Of a stretch of 64,000 nucleotides of DNA, positions 23,931 through 32,083 are shown piece after piece. Source of the DNA: Cellulomonas fimi. GTDB taxonomy: Bacteria > Actinomycetota > Actinomycetes > Actinomycetales > Cellulomonadaceae. The first letter of the stretch is position 1, and each line of letters begins with the position of its first letter. The notes below the pieces were generated by a model that saw nothing but the letters and a program-made list of their open reading frames with translations, made no database searches and was not told the DNA's origin. The DNA is taken from assembly GCF_028583725.1 (NCBI RefSeq), contig NZ_CP110680.1, forward strand, positions 4,030,001 to 4,094,000, in the 5' to 3' direction. A program made the translations under genes and the position numbers.

Positions 23931-26644
23931 CCGCCGACGACCTCCTGCCGCGGCTGCGTGCGGCGGTGCTGGCGGGGAACGCTCGCACCGTCCTCGACCT
24001 GACCCGGGACCTCACGGACGCGCAGCGGCGCGAGATCGGCCCGGTCCTGCGGGGCGAGTACGTCGCGCTCACGTACGCGCCCGATCGCATCACGTCGGAC
24101 CCCGCCGCGGGTCGCGCGTACGAGCTGGCCCGGCTGGCCACGGAGCTCCAGCCGGGCGACGCCGCGTGGGCGCTCGTCTCGACCTCGCCGGCCGCGCTCC
24201 CCGACCGTCTCGCTGCGCTCGCACCGCGCAGCGCGGCGTGGAAGCGCCGGTTCGCGACGTCCGCCCTGCGGCGCGGCGACGGGTGGTGGGTCGTGCACGC
24301 CTGGGTCGGGGCAGGGGTCGTGCCACCGCCGTCGTCGCCCGAGTGGCCGCTCGGGGTGCTGCGCCGGTTCCCGTGGGCGGAGCTCGGGCGCACGGCCGAC
24401 GCGGACCCCGTCGTCGCAACCGTCCTCACGACTTTGCTCGACACGCCCGGCGTCGGCAAGGAGCTCGGGCGCCACGCCCGGTACGGCTCGACGCAGGAGT
24501 GGCGACCGCTCGTCGAGGCGTGCGGCGGGTTCGACCCCGCGCGCCGGGGCGCGCTCCTCGACGGGTGCCTGTCGGCGCTCGGGACGGCCCCGCCGAGCGA
24601 GGCCGCCGGCTTCGTCGCCGTCCTGCAGCACGCGTCCCTGACCGACGCCGAGGTCGCGCGGCGGCAGGGACGGTACGCGGACCTGCTGCTCGCACCGTCG
24701 ACGCCGGCGTGGACGCTCGCGGCCGACGCGCTCGACCGGGTGCTCGAGGTCGGTGCGCTCGACGCGGCCACGCTGCTCGACGTCACGCCCGAGGTCCTGC
24801 AGCACCGGACCAAGGTGCGGGTGCACCGGCACCTGCGGCTCGTGGAGAAGGGCGTCGAGCGGGGCGCGGTGGACGTGACGTCCGCGGCCGCGGCCGTCGT
24901 CGACGCGCTCGACCCCGCGCGCTCGGACGTCGCCGAGACCCTCGCGGCGACGTCGGGGCGCTGGGCGGACGGCCTCGACGCCGGCGCCGTGGCGGAGCTG
25001 CGCGCCACGGTGTCGGCGGCGGTGCCGCGACCGTGGCCCGGTCTGCGCGTCGCGCTCGGGACCCTGGCGCCGCGCGTCGACGCGGAGCACGCGTCCCCGA
25101 CGGCGTCGGGCGACCGCCCTGCCGACGTCCGGGCGAGCGAGGTCCGGCCGGTCGACCTGCCCGCCCTCGGCCGGGTGCACCCCGTGGCCGACCTCGACGA
25201 GCTGCTCGTGCTCATGGAGGAGGAGCTGCCGGTCCGACCGACACCGGTCGCCGTCGAGCGCGCGCTCGACGGCATGGTGCGGCTGCGGCTCGACGACGTC
25301 CCCGGCGACACGCGCGCGCGGGCCGAGCGGGCGTGGTCGAGCTGGTGGTCGAGCGCTCCCGGCGACGATGTCGCGTGGGTCGTGCGCGCCTGGCTCGCGG
25401 CGGACACACCGCCGCTGCGGGCGGGCCGGCTCGTGCAGGGGACGGCCCTGTCCGACGCGGACGTGCCGCCGGGCGCGACCCCGACAGGCAGCGGGCCGGG
25501 CGGGTTCGGCCGGACCTGGACGCGGGTCGTCCCCGCGCACGACCCGGCGTTCCTCACCGAGCGACGGTTCGGGCTCGTCCGCCTCCACCACCTCGCGGTC
25601 GCACCGGGCCCGCTGCTCGCGCTGCCCTCGCGCGAGGACGGCACCGTCGCCGTCGACGACCTGCTCGCCCGGCTCGCCGAGCGCGAGGCGCTCGGGCTGG
25701 AGCAGGAGCTGTTCGACGGCGCGTGGGCGCTGCTGCGGCTGCCGCCGGCCGAGCACGCCGCCTTCCTCGCCGCGGCGGAGCGTCCGCCCCGGGTCGTCGC
25801 GTGGAGCGGCGCGGTGACCCGGCGTGCGGAGTGGGACCGCACGGTCGTGCGCGACGCGTTCGGGGCGCAGGCGCGGGTGTGGTCGGACCCGGGCGCGACC
25901 GCCGGCTCGTCGGACGACCCGGTCCGGGCGTGGCTCGCCCCCGACCCGGACCCCGATCTGCCGGGGTCGCGGTACGCGGCGTGGCGGCGGAGCGGGCGCG
26001 GCGCCACCCCCACGGCGGCGACCTGGGGCACGACGCTCCCGTCGCACCCCGACGTCCTCGTCGCGCACGTGCAGCACGCGGTCCTGCAGGCGCTGCACGA
26101 CGACCGGGCCGACGCGGTCGACGAGCTCCTGCGGGTCCTGGGCGACGCCCGGGAACCCTGGCGTCGGCCGTCCGCGTGGGCGGTCGTGACCGGCATGAGC
26201 GTCGAGCACCGCGCGTCGCGGCTGGCCGCGAGCGAGGCCGTCGGTGCGGGTGCGGCGCGCGGGACGCTGCCGCCGGCGACCCTCACCCAGGCGCTGCTCG
26301 ACGTGCTCGGCCCGGACGCCGGACCGTACGGGGCGACGACCGTCGGCAGCACCGGGACCGCGCACCCCAAGGTGTCGCGCGTCGCGGAGGGCCTCGCCGA
26401 CGCCGCCCGGCTCGACGACGGGACGGCGGACGTGGTGCTGCGCGGCCTGCTTCCGGCCCTCCCGCCGCTCATGGGCCCGCCCGGCGGTCACGCCCTCGTG
26501 GCGGTCGCCGCGCAGCTCGCCGAGCGCCTCGGCCGGCGCTGCGACGTGCCCGCCGAGGTCCGGGACCTGGCGGGCGGCAGGTCGCGCTCGCGGACGGCGA
26601 CGGAGGCGCGCCGGCTGGTCGCCGCGGCCGGCACACCCCGCTGA
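23927..26644 (+). CDS. DUF6493 family protein, coupled to the SWIM gene
   Basis: The 905-residue, largely helical protein has no visible signal or membrane segment. Repeating Ala/Leu-rich helical stretches such as LDRVLEVGALDAATLLDVTP (about 265-285) suggest a solenoid or HEAT-like scaffold. A more ordered block lies around 545-620 (FGLVRLHHLAVAPGPLLALP). The combination of size, helical repeats and SWIM neighbour matches DUF6493 proteins. It overlaps the SWIM gene by ATGA. The pair probably forms a complex; function is unknown, but related modules are proposed in conflict or chaperone-like systems. Confidence 0.72.
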   Translation: MTADDLLPRLRAAVLAGNARTVLDLTRDLTDAQRREIGPVLRGEYVALTYAPDRITSDPAAGRAYELARLATELQPGDAAWALVSTSPAALPDRLAALAPRSAAWKRRFATSALRRGDGWWVVHAWVGAGVVPPPSSPEWPLGVLRRFPWAELGRTADADPVVATVLTTLLDTPGVGKELGRHARYGSTQEWRPLVEACGGFDPARRGALLDGCLSALGTAPPSEAAGFVAVLQHASLTDAEVARRQGRYADLLLAPSTPAWTLAADALDRVLEVGALDAATLLDVTPEVLQHRTKVRVHRHLRLVEKGVERGAVDVTSAAAAVVDALDPARSDVAETLAATSGRWADGLDAGAVAELRATVSAAVPRPWPGLRVALGTLAPRVDAEHASPTASGDRPADVRASEVRPVDLPALGRVHPVADLDELLVLMEEELPVRPTPVAVERALDGMVRLRLDDVPGDTRARAERAWSSWWSSAPGDDVAWVVRAWLAADTPPLRAGRLVQGTALSDADVPPGATPTGSGPGGFGRTWTRVVPAHDPAFLTERRFGLVRLHHLAVAPGPLLALPSREDGTVAVDDLLARLAEREALGLEQELFDGAWALLRLPPAEHAAFLAAAERPPRVVAWSGAVTRRAEWDRTVVRDAFGAQARVWSDPGATAGSSDDPVRAWLAPDPDPDLPGSRYAAWRRSGRGATPTAATWGTTLPSHPDVLVAHVQHAVLQALHDDRADAVDELLRVLGDAREPWRRPSAWAVVTGMSVEHRASRLAASEAVGAGAARGTLPPATLTQALLDVLGPDAGPYGATTVGSTGTAHPKVSRVAEGLADAARLDDGTADVVLRGLLPALPPLMGPPGGHALVAVAAQLAERLGRRCDVPAEVRDLAGGRSRSRTATEARRLVAAAGTPR

Positions 26645-26658
26645 CGGGCCGGCGGCGG

Positions 26659-26946
26659 CTACCGCAGCGGGAAGCGGAACGGGATCGGGATGCCGCCGCA
26701 GCAGCAGACGCCGCGCACGTCGGACTGTGCCAGGAGTGCGGCGGCGCGGTAGCAGGCGAGGAGCTGGAGGGCGGTCGGGACGACCGACCGCACGACCCCG
26801 CGGCGCGCGACGAAGCCCCGGACGGCGCCCGAGCAGGAGTCGCCGCCGGTCGCGACCCGGTGCGCGCAGCTCCAGCCCTTCCGGGGCGAGAGCCGACGCT
26901 GGTACGCGGCGATCAGGCGGTCGACGGCCGTGGCGACGGGACTCAT
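26659..26946 (-). CDS. yidD: YidD-like membrane protein insertion efficiency factor, diverged
   Basis: The 95-residue protein matches YidD: RLIAAYQRRLSPRKGWSCAH, then DSCSGAVRGFVARRGVVRSV in place of the usual PTCSxYAxEAxRxHG block, then a helix LLACYRAAALLAQ with the Cys expected in YidD. It has an unusual C-terminal GVCCCGGIPIPFR with three consecutive Cys. It is not in the rpmH-rnpA-yidD-oxaA cluster, so it is probably a paralogue. YidD helps YidC insert membrane proteins. Symbol is by family. Confidence 0.72.
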   Translation of the reverse strand: MSPVATAVDRLIAAYQRRLSPRKGWSCAHRVATGGDSCSGAVRGFVARRGVVRSVVPTALQLLACYRAAALLAQSDVRGVCCCGGIPIPFRFPLR

Positions 26947-26980
26947 CGGGTCACGGTAGGCGGCGCTCCCCGGCCGCGCC

Positions 26981-27046
26981 CGGCGAGCGGGCGGCGAGCA
27001 GACGGCGAGCGGACGGCGAGCGGACGGCGAGCGGACGGCGAGCGGA
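26981..27046 (+). repeat. 11-base tandem repeat
   Basis: Six units of CGGCGAGCGGA run from 26981 to 27046; the first two are CGGCGAGCGGG and CGGCGAGCAGA, and the last four are identical. It fills most of the gap between the YidD-like start and the end of the DUF6314 gene. No ORF is supported. Confidence 0.9.
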
Positions 27047-27087
27047 CGGCGACGACGGGACGCACGCGGGCGCGGCGCGGCTCGTCG

Positions 27088-27516
27088 TCAGAGGGCGTCG
27101 GGCAGCCGCCGGTACGTCGTCGTCAGGCGGTACTCCTTGCGCGGCCCGGACGCGTGCCAGACCTCCTCGTACGCGTCCTCGCCGACGAACCGGCCACGCA
27201 CCGTGTAGGTGTCGTCGCCGCACCCGTGCACGCCGGACCAGCGGTCGTCGCGCAGGTCGAACCGGTAGAACGGCCGCCCGTCGCCGAACAGCACGTCGAC
27301 CGCCCCGTCGCCGTCGCTGCGCAGGAGCAGCCGTCGGCCAGCAGGCCGCACGTCGCCGCCGAACGCGAGCACACCCTCCTCGACGCACGCCAGACCACCG
27401 TCGCCCGTCGGCGTGCTGGTCGCCGTCCCGCGGAACGTCCCGTCGAGCCCGGCGCGCGCGTCGGCGACGCCGCGGTCGACCGACCACGTCCCGGCGAACC
27501 TCGCGAGCACGTCCAC
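27088..27516 (-). CDS. DUF6314 family protein
   Basis: The 142-residue all-beta protein starts at GTG 27516 (VDVLARFAGTWSVDRG). It carries the family landmarks: GTFRGTATSTPT, VDVLFGDGRPFYRFDL, HGCGDDTYTVRGRF and SGPRKEYRLTTTYRR. These describe a lipocalin-like barrel of unknown ligand, usually near oxidoreductase or GNAT genes. It is located between a tandem repeat and the CstA gene, with no operon partner. Upstream Arg-rich in-frame extension is not used. Confidence 0.8.
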   Translation of the reverse strand: MDVLARFAGTWSVDRGVADARAGLDGTFRGTATSTPTGDGGLACVEEGVLAFGGDVRPAGRRLLLRSDGDGAVDVLFGDGRPFYRFDLRDDRWSGVHGCGDDTYTVRGRFVGEDAYEEVWHASGPRKEYRLTTTYRRLPDAL

Positions 27517-27637
27517 GGTCGTGACCGTCTCACGGCGGGCGGTCCGCGGGAAGCGCCGGGAGGGAGCCGCGCGCCCGGTTGCGACCGACCGCGCCGCGCG
27601 TAGCGTGCTGGTCGACGACGACGTCTGAGGGGGCAGC

Positions 27638-29890
27638 ATGGTCGCGCGTACCGAGGTCGAGCACGTCCGGACGGACCCCGGCCTCCCGCCGGTCGCGGTG
27701 GTGGAGCGCGGGCCGATCCCGCCGGCGCGTCGCGCGGTCCTCGCCGCGGTCGCGGTGCTGGGCGCGGTCGCCTGGTCGGTGCTCGCGCTCGCCCGCGGTG
27801 AGCAGGTCAACGCCGTGTGGTTCGTGTTCGCGGCGGTCTGCACGTACGTCATCGGGTACCGCTTCTACGCACGGCTCGTCGAGTCGAAGATCGTGCGCCC
27901 GCGCGACGACCGTGCGACGCCCGCCGAGCGGTACGACAACGCGAAGGACTTCATGCCGACGGACCGGCGGGTCCTGTTCGGCCACCACTTCGCCGCGATC
28001 GCCGGTGCGGGACCCCTGGTCGGGCCGGTGCTCGCCGCGCAGATGGGCTACCTGCCGGGCACCGTCTGGATCATCGTGGGTTGCGTGCTGGGCGGTGCCG
28101 TCCAGGACTACCTGGTCCTCACGCTGTCCGTCCGGCGCCGTGGCCGCAGCCTCGGTCAGATGGCGCGCGACGAGCTCGGCCGGTTCGGCGGCGTCGCGGC
28201 GCTCGTCGCCGTGTTCGTCATCATGATCATCCTCATCGCGGTGCTCGCCCTCGTCGTGGTCAACGCGCTCGCCGAGAGCCCGTGGGGCGTCTTCTCGATC
28301 GCCATGACGATCCCGATCGCGCTGTTCATGGGCGCCTACCTGCGGTTCCTGCGGCCGGGCCGGGTCTCCGAGGTGACGATCATCGGCGTCGCGCTGCTGC
28401 TGCTCGCGATCGTCGCGGGTGGCTGGGTCGCCGAGACGGACTGGGGCCAGGACTGGTTCACGCTGAGCCCCGTCGCGCTCGCGTGGTGGCTCGCCGCCTA
28501 CGGGTTCGCCGCGTCGGTCCTGCCGGTGTGGCTGCTGCTCGCGCCGCGCGACTACCTCTCGACGTTCATGAAGGTCGGCACGATCGTCCTGCTCGCCGTG
28601 GGCATCCTCGTCGCACGGCCCGAGGTGCAGGCGCCCGCGGTGTCCTCGTTCGCGCTGCGTGGCGACGGGCCCGTCTTCGCGGGTGCGCTGTTCCCGTTCC
28701 TGTTCATCACGATCGCGTGCGGCGCGCTCTCCGGGTTCCACTCGCTCATCGCGTCGGGCACGACGCCGAAGCTGCTCGAGAAGGAGAGCCAGGCGAAGCC
28801 CATCGGCTACGGCGGGATGCTCACCGAGTCGTTCGTGGCGGTGATGGCCCTGGTCACGGCCGTCGTCATCGACCAGCACCTGTACTTCGCGATGAACGCG
28901 CCCGCGGGCGCGACCGGCGGGACGCCCGAGACCGCGGCCGCGTACGTCAACGGGCTCGGCCTCGGCGGCACACCCATCACGGCCGGCGAGATCGAGCGCG
29001 CCGCGCAGTCCGTCGGGGAGGAGTCCGTCGTCTCGCGGACCGGAGGCGCGCCGACGCTCGCGTTCGGCATGTCGCAGGTGCTCAGCACCGTCGTCGGCGG
29101 GTCCGGGCTCGCCGCGTTCTGGTACCACTTCGCGATCATGTTCGAGGCGCTGTTCATCCTCACGACGGTCGACGCGGGCACGCGCGTCGCGCGCTTCATG
29201 CTGTCCGACAGCCTCGGCAATGTCGGCGGGCCGCTGCGGCGCTTCCGGGACCCCTCGTGGCGCGTCGGCGCGTGGATCTGCTCGGTCGTCGTGGTCGGTG
29301 CGTGGGGGGCGATCCTGCTCATGGGGGTGACCGACCCCCTCGGCGGGATCAACACGCTCTTCCCGCTGTTCGGGATCGCGAACCAGCTCCTCGCCGCGAT
29401 CGCGCTCACCGTCGTGACGGTCGTCGTCGTCAAGAAGCGGCTGTACCGGTGGGTGTGGATCCCCGCCGTCCCGCTGCTGTGGGACCTCGCGGTGACGATG
29501 ACCGCGTCGTACCAGAAGGTGTTCTCCGCCGAGCCGCGGATCGGCTACTGGGCGCAGCACCGGGCCTTCCAGGACGCGCGCGCCGCCGGCGAGACGTCGT
29601 TCGGCGTCGCCGCGTCGCCGGCCGAGATGGACGCGGTCATCCGCAACACCGCCGTCCAGGGCACGCTGTCGATCGTCTTCGCGGTGCTCGTGATCGTCGT
29701 CGTGGTGGTCGGTGCGGTCGTCGTCGTGCGATCCGTCCGCGCGGGCGGCCTGCCGACGACCGAGGAGCCCGACGAGCCGTCGCGGATCTTCGCGCCCCGC
29801 GGACTCGTGCGGACGGCGGCCGAGCGCGAGGTCCAGGAGCTGTGGGACGCGCACGACCGGGTGGGCACCGGGACGGGGACGCGCTCGTGA
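27638..29890 (+). CDS. cstA: Carbon starvation protein CstA (pyruvate/peptide transporter)
   Basis: The 750-residue polytopic protein has the CstA family hallmarks: PLVGPVLAAQMGYLPGTVWI, GGAVQDYLVL, LSGFHSLIASGTTPKLLEKE and NTLFPLFGIANQLLAAIALT. About 16 to 18 membrane segments are visible, with cytoplasmic N- and C-termini. E. coli CstA and BtsT import pyruvate, and CstA has been linked to peptide uptake in starvation. The gene is followed with a GTGA overlap by the small YbdD-type protein, the standard CstA companion. Confidence 0.95.
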   Translation: MVARTEVEHVRTDPGLPPVAVVERGPIPPARRAVLAAVAVLGAVAWSVLALARGEQVNAVWFVFAAVCTYVIGYRFYARLVESKIVRPRDDRATPAERYDNAKDFMPTDRRVLFGHHFAAIAGAGPLVGPVLAAQMGYLPGTVWIIVGCVLGGAVQDYLVLTLSVRRRGRSLGQMARDELGRFGGVAALVAVFVIMIILIAVLALVVVNALAESPWGVFSIAMTIPIALFMGAYLRFLRPGRVSEVTIIGVALLLLAIVAGGWVAETDWGQDWFTLSPVALAWWLAAYGFAASVLPVWLLLAPRDYLSTFMKVGTIVLLAVGILVARPEVQAPAVSSFALRGDGPVFAGALFPFLFITIACGALSGFHSLIASGTTPKLLEKESQAKPIGYGGMLTESFVAVMALVTAVVIDQHLYFAMNAPAGATGGTPETAAAYVNGLGLGGTPITAGEIERAAQSVGEESVVSRTGGAPTLAFGMSQVLSTVVGGSGLAAFWYHFAIMFEALFILTTVDAGTRVARFMLSDSLGNVGGPLRRFRDPSWRVGAWICSVVVVGAWGAILLMGVTDPLGGINTLFPLFGIANQLLAAIALTVVTVVVVKKRLYRWVWIPAVPLLWDLAVTMTASYQKVFSAEPRIGYWAQHRAFQDARAAGETSFGVAASPAEMDAVIRNTAVQGTLSIVFAVLVIVVVVVGAVVVVRSVRAGGLPTTEEPDEPSRIFAPRGLVRTAAEREVQELWDAHDRVGTGTGTRS

Positions 29891-30117
29891 CCGGGCGACG
29901 CGCGGCCCTCGCGGGACGGTCGACCGCGCACGCCGTCGTGCGCGCGGCCCGCGCCGTGCACTGGTACACCACGACGCTCCTCGGGGACCGCGACTACGAC
30001 CGCTACGTCGCGCACCTCGCGCGCGCCCACCCCGGCGTCGTGCCGCCGTCCGAGGCGCAGTACTGGCGGACCCGCCACGCCGAGGCGGACGCGCGACCGG
30101 GCGCGCGCTGCTGCTGA
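29887..30117 (+). CDS. ybdD: YbdD/YjiX (DUF466) family protein
   Basis: The 76-residue protein overlaps cstA by GTGA. It has the family core WYTTTLLGDRDYDRYVAHLA, HPGVVPPSEAQYWRTRHAE and the terminal Arg-Cys-Cys. In selenoprotein members (KCU-star) the last residue is selenocysteine; here both are Cys. It is strictly co-distributed with CstA and probably modulates its transport. Both lie in one transcript. Confidence 0.88.
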   Translation: MTGRRAALAGRSTAHAVVRAARAVHWYTTTLLGDRDYDRYVAHLARAHPGVVPPSEAQYWRTRHAEADARPGARCC

Positions 30118-30200
30118 CGGGTCGCGCCGCGGCCCCGGTCGAGCGTGAGAGGACCGTCGGGCCCGACGACAGCGGGCGTCCGTCGGCCTAGCCTCGGGAC

Positions 30201-30827
30201 ATGGCCGACACCGTCCCCGGCCGTCTCGCACCGCTCCTGTCGCAGTACGACTGGGCGTGCGGGCGGCTCCTCGCGCGCCTGACCGGACCCGACACGGACA
30301 GCGGCGACGGCGAGCGCGTCGCCGTCTCGCCGCTCACGGACGCCGAGTACCTGTGGGAACCGGCTCCGGGCGCGTGGTCGGTCCGCCGCAAGGCCGACGG
30401 CCCCGGACCGGGGGCGACGGTGCTGGTCGGCGCCGGCGACTGGGGACGCGACGGCGGCCGCCCGCACCCCTGGCCCCCGCCGGTCACGACGATCGCCTGG
30501 CGCATGGCGCACGTCGCCGAGATGCTCCTCTTCCGCGCGGAGTACACCGTCGGGAGCCGGACGGGGTCCGAGGCGGACCTCGTGTACCCGGGCACCGCCG
30601 ACGCCGCCGTCGACCTGCTCGCCCGCGGGGTGCGCGCGTGGCGCGAGGCCCTGGTCACGGCCGACGACGCCGCGCTCGACGAGGTCGGCCGCTGCACGTA
30701 CCCGGACGGTGACGACGCCGAGCAGCCGTTCCTCGAGATCGTCTGGTGGGTCAACCAGGAGGTGCTGCACCACGGCGCGGAGATCGCCCTGCTGCGCGAC
30801 CTGCACGGCGCGCTGCACCGCGGCTGA
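30201..30827 (+). CDS. DinB-like domain protein
   Basis: The 208-residue protein has the DinB four-helix pattern: LAPLLSQYDWACGRLLARLT, a Trp-rich DAEYLWEPAPGAWSVR, TTIAWRMAHVAEMLLFRAEY (metal His), and VNQEVLHHGAEIALLRDLHG with the last His pair. The three His positions match the metal site of DinB/YfiT proteins. These act as metal-dependent thiol-S-transferases (bacillithiol or mycothiol) in some lineages; whether this one does is unknown. Confidence 0.85.
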   Translation: MADTVPGRLAPLLSQYDWACGRLLARLTGPDTDSGDGERVAVSPLTDAEYLWEPAPGAWSVRRKADGPGPGATVLVGAGDWGRDGGRPHPWPPPVTTIAWRMAHVAEMLLFRAEYTVGSRTGSEADLVYPGTADAAVDLLARGVRAWREALVTADDAALDEVGRCTYPDGDDAEQPFLEIVWWVNQEVLHHGAEIALLRDLHGALHRG

Positions 30828-30849
30828 CGGCGTCCGCCGGGCCGAGCCG

Positions 30850-30878
30850 GGTCGACCGATCAGCGGTCGACCGATCAG
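30850..30878 (+). repeat. Direct repeat GGTCGACCGATCAG x2
   Basis: Two identical 14-base copies at 30850-30863 and 30865-30878 are separated by one base. Each contains the palindrome GGTCGACC. They lie about 95 bases upstream of the hypothetical gene at 30974, followed by an A-rich patch (GGGGAAAAGTACGAAA) that is locally AT-rich, and could be an operator or promoter element. Confidence 0.6.
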
Positions 30879-30973
30879 GGGAAAAGTACGAAACGGACAT
30901 CGCCGACCGTGGGAGCGCGTGCACACTCGGGGGACGACGCACGACGCGTCGCTCGACGACGCCAGGAGGACAC

Positions 30974-31429
30974 GTGCTCGGCTTCCGCAGGACCCACGAC
31001 GACCCGCCGCTCCCCGAGCACGGCGACGACTGGTCCGCGGACCGGCTCCTCACGTTCCACCGCCGACTCTCCGTCGCCGCGTCGGGCGCCCCCACGCCCG
31101 GGCAGGTCGACGCCCTGCTCGACGAGGTCCCCGCGACCCCGCGCAACGTCGCCGCCCTGCTCGAGCACCTGGTCGACGAGCACGCGCGCCGCGCGCGCGA
31201 GACGGGCCGCTCCCGCGCCGTCGTCGCGGCGCCGCTCCCCGCGGGTGCCGTCGCGCGCGTCGGGCACCTGCTCGTCGTGCGCTGGCTGACGCGCCGCCAG
31301 GCGATGGGCCGTCGCGTGATCCGCCGCCTCTCCCACTCCCCCGCCGCCGTCGCCGCGCCGTCCCAGCGGACCGGGTGGCTGCTGGTCCGCCACCTCACCG
31401 ACGGCCTCACGACACCGGCGCCGGCCTGA
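30974..31429 (+). CDS. Hypothetical protein
   Basis: The 151-residue protein starts at GTG 30974, four bases after a perfect AGGAGG. It begins LGFRRTHDDPPLPEHGDDWS, has helices with NVAALLEHLVDEHARRARE and WLTRRQAMGRRVIRRLSHS, and no membrane segment or signal peptide. I recognise no family. Strong ribosome binding site and normal codon use support it as a real gene. It may be regulated through the repeats at 30850-30878. Confidence 0.75.
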   Translation: MLGFRRTHDDPPLPEHGDDWSADRLLTFHRRLSVAASGAPTPGQVDALLDEVPATPRNVAALLEHLVDEHARRARETGRSRAVVAAPLPAGAVARVGHLLVVRWLTRRQAMGRRVIRRLSHSPAAVAAPSQRTGWLLVRHLTDGLTTPAPA

Positions 31430-31534
31430 CGTCGACCCTCCGCGACGCAGGCCGGCGTCGGCACCGCGCTCGCTCCACGGAGCCCGCCGGTCGCGCTCGG
31501 CAGGGCGGCCGCCGCGCGTGCTTGACTGCCACGC

Positions 31535-32083
31535 GTGACCTTCACGCCGATGCCGGAGCGGATCGCCACGCCGCGTCTGGTCATGACGCCGCAGGTGCCG
31601 TCGGACGCGGGCTGGCTCGCCGACCTCTTCACGGCGCGCGGGAAGGGCGTCGTCACGCCCGACGACGCCGCGGTGCGGATCGCCGCGATGCAGGAGCTGG
31701 TCGCCGAGCACGGGATCGGCGCGCGCGTCCTGCGCCTCCGCGAGGGCGGTGACGCGTTGGGCTACTGCGCGATCGTCGTCGGCCGCGGCTCGCTGGAGGA
31801 GCCGGAGCTGGCCTACGAGCTGCTCCCCGCCGCGCACGGGCACGGTTACGCGACGGAGGGCTCGCGCGCGCTCGTCGCGGCCGCGTTCGGGACCGGACGC
31901 ACGCGCCTGTGGTCGACCGTCCGGCCGTGGAACGAGCCGTCGCTGCGGGTCCTCGCCCGCGTGGGCTTCCGCCGCTCCCGCACGACGACCGACGCGCAGG
32001 GCGAGATCCTGTGGCACGTCCTCGACGGCGGGCGGCGGCCGGCGGCGCCCGGCCCGTGGGGCGCGCACGATGTCGTCGCGTGA
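31535..32083 (+). CDS. GNAT family N-acetyltransferase (RimJ/RimL-like)
   Basis: The 182-residue protein starts at GTG 31535. It has the RimJ-like beginning RIATPRLVMTPQVPSDAGWL, motif A LAYELLPAAHGHGYATEGSR and VRPWNEPSLRVLARVGFRRS (motif B). Such enzymes acetylate ribosomal proteins or small amines. Its last 14 bases overlap the MFS gene in another frame, so the two are translationally coupled. Confidence 0.88.
   Translation: MTFTPMPERIATPRLVMTPQVPSDAGWLADLFTARGKGVVTPDDAAVRIAAMQELVAEHGIGARVLRLREGGDALGYCAIVVGRGSLEEPELAYELLPAAHGHGYATEGSRALVAAAFGTGRTRLWSTVRPWNEPSLRVLARVGFRRSRTTTDAQGEILWHVLDGGRRPAAPGPWGAHDVVA

Noticed and set aside
22485..26491. Long minus-strand frames opposite the SWIM and DUF6493 genes
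   Set aside because: Arg/Pro/Ser-rich translations without domains; the plus strand has the SWIM motif and coupled starts.
27530..29854. 774-codon minus-strand frame opposite cstA
   Set aside because: Composed mainly of Arg, Asp, His and Glu; mirrors the codon pattern of the membrane protein on the other strand.
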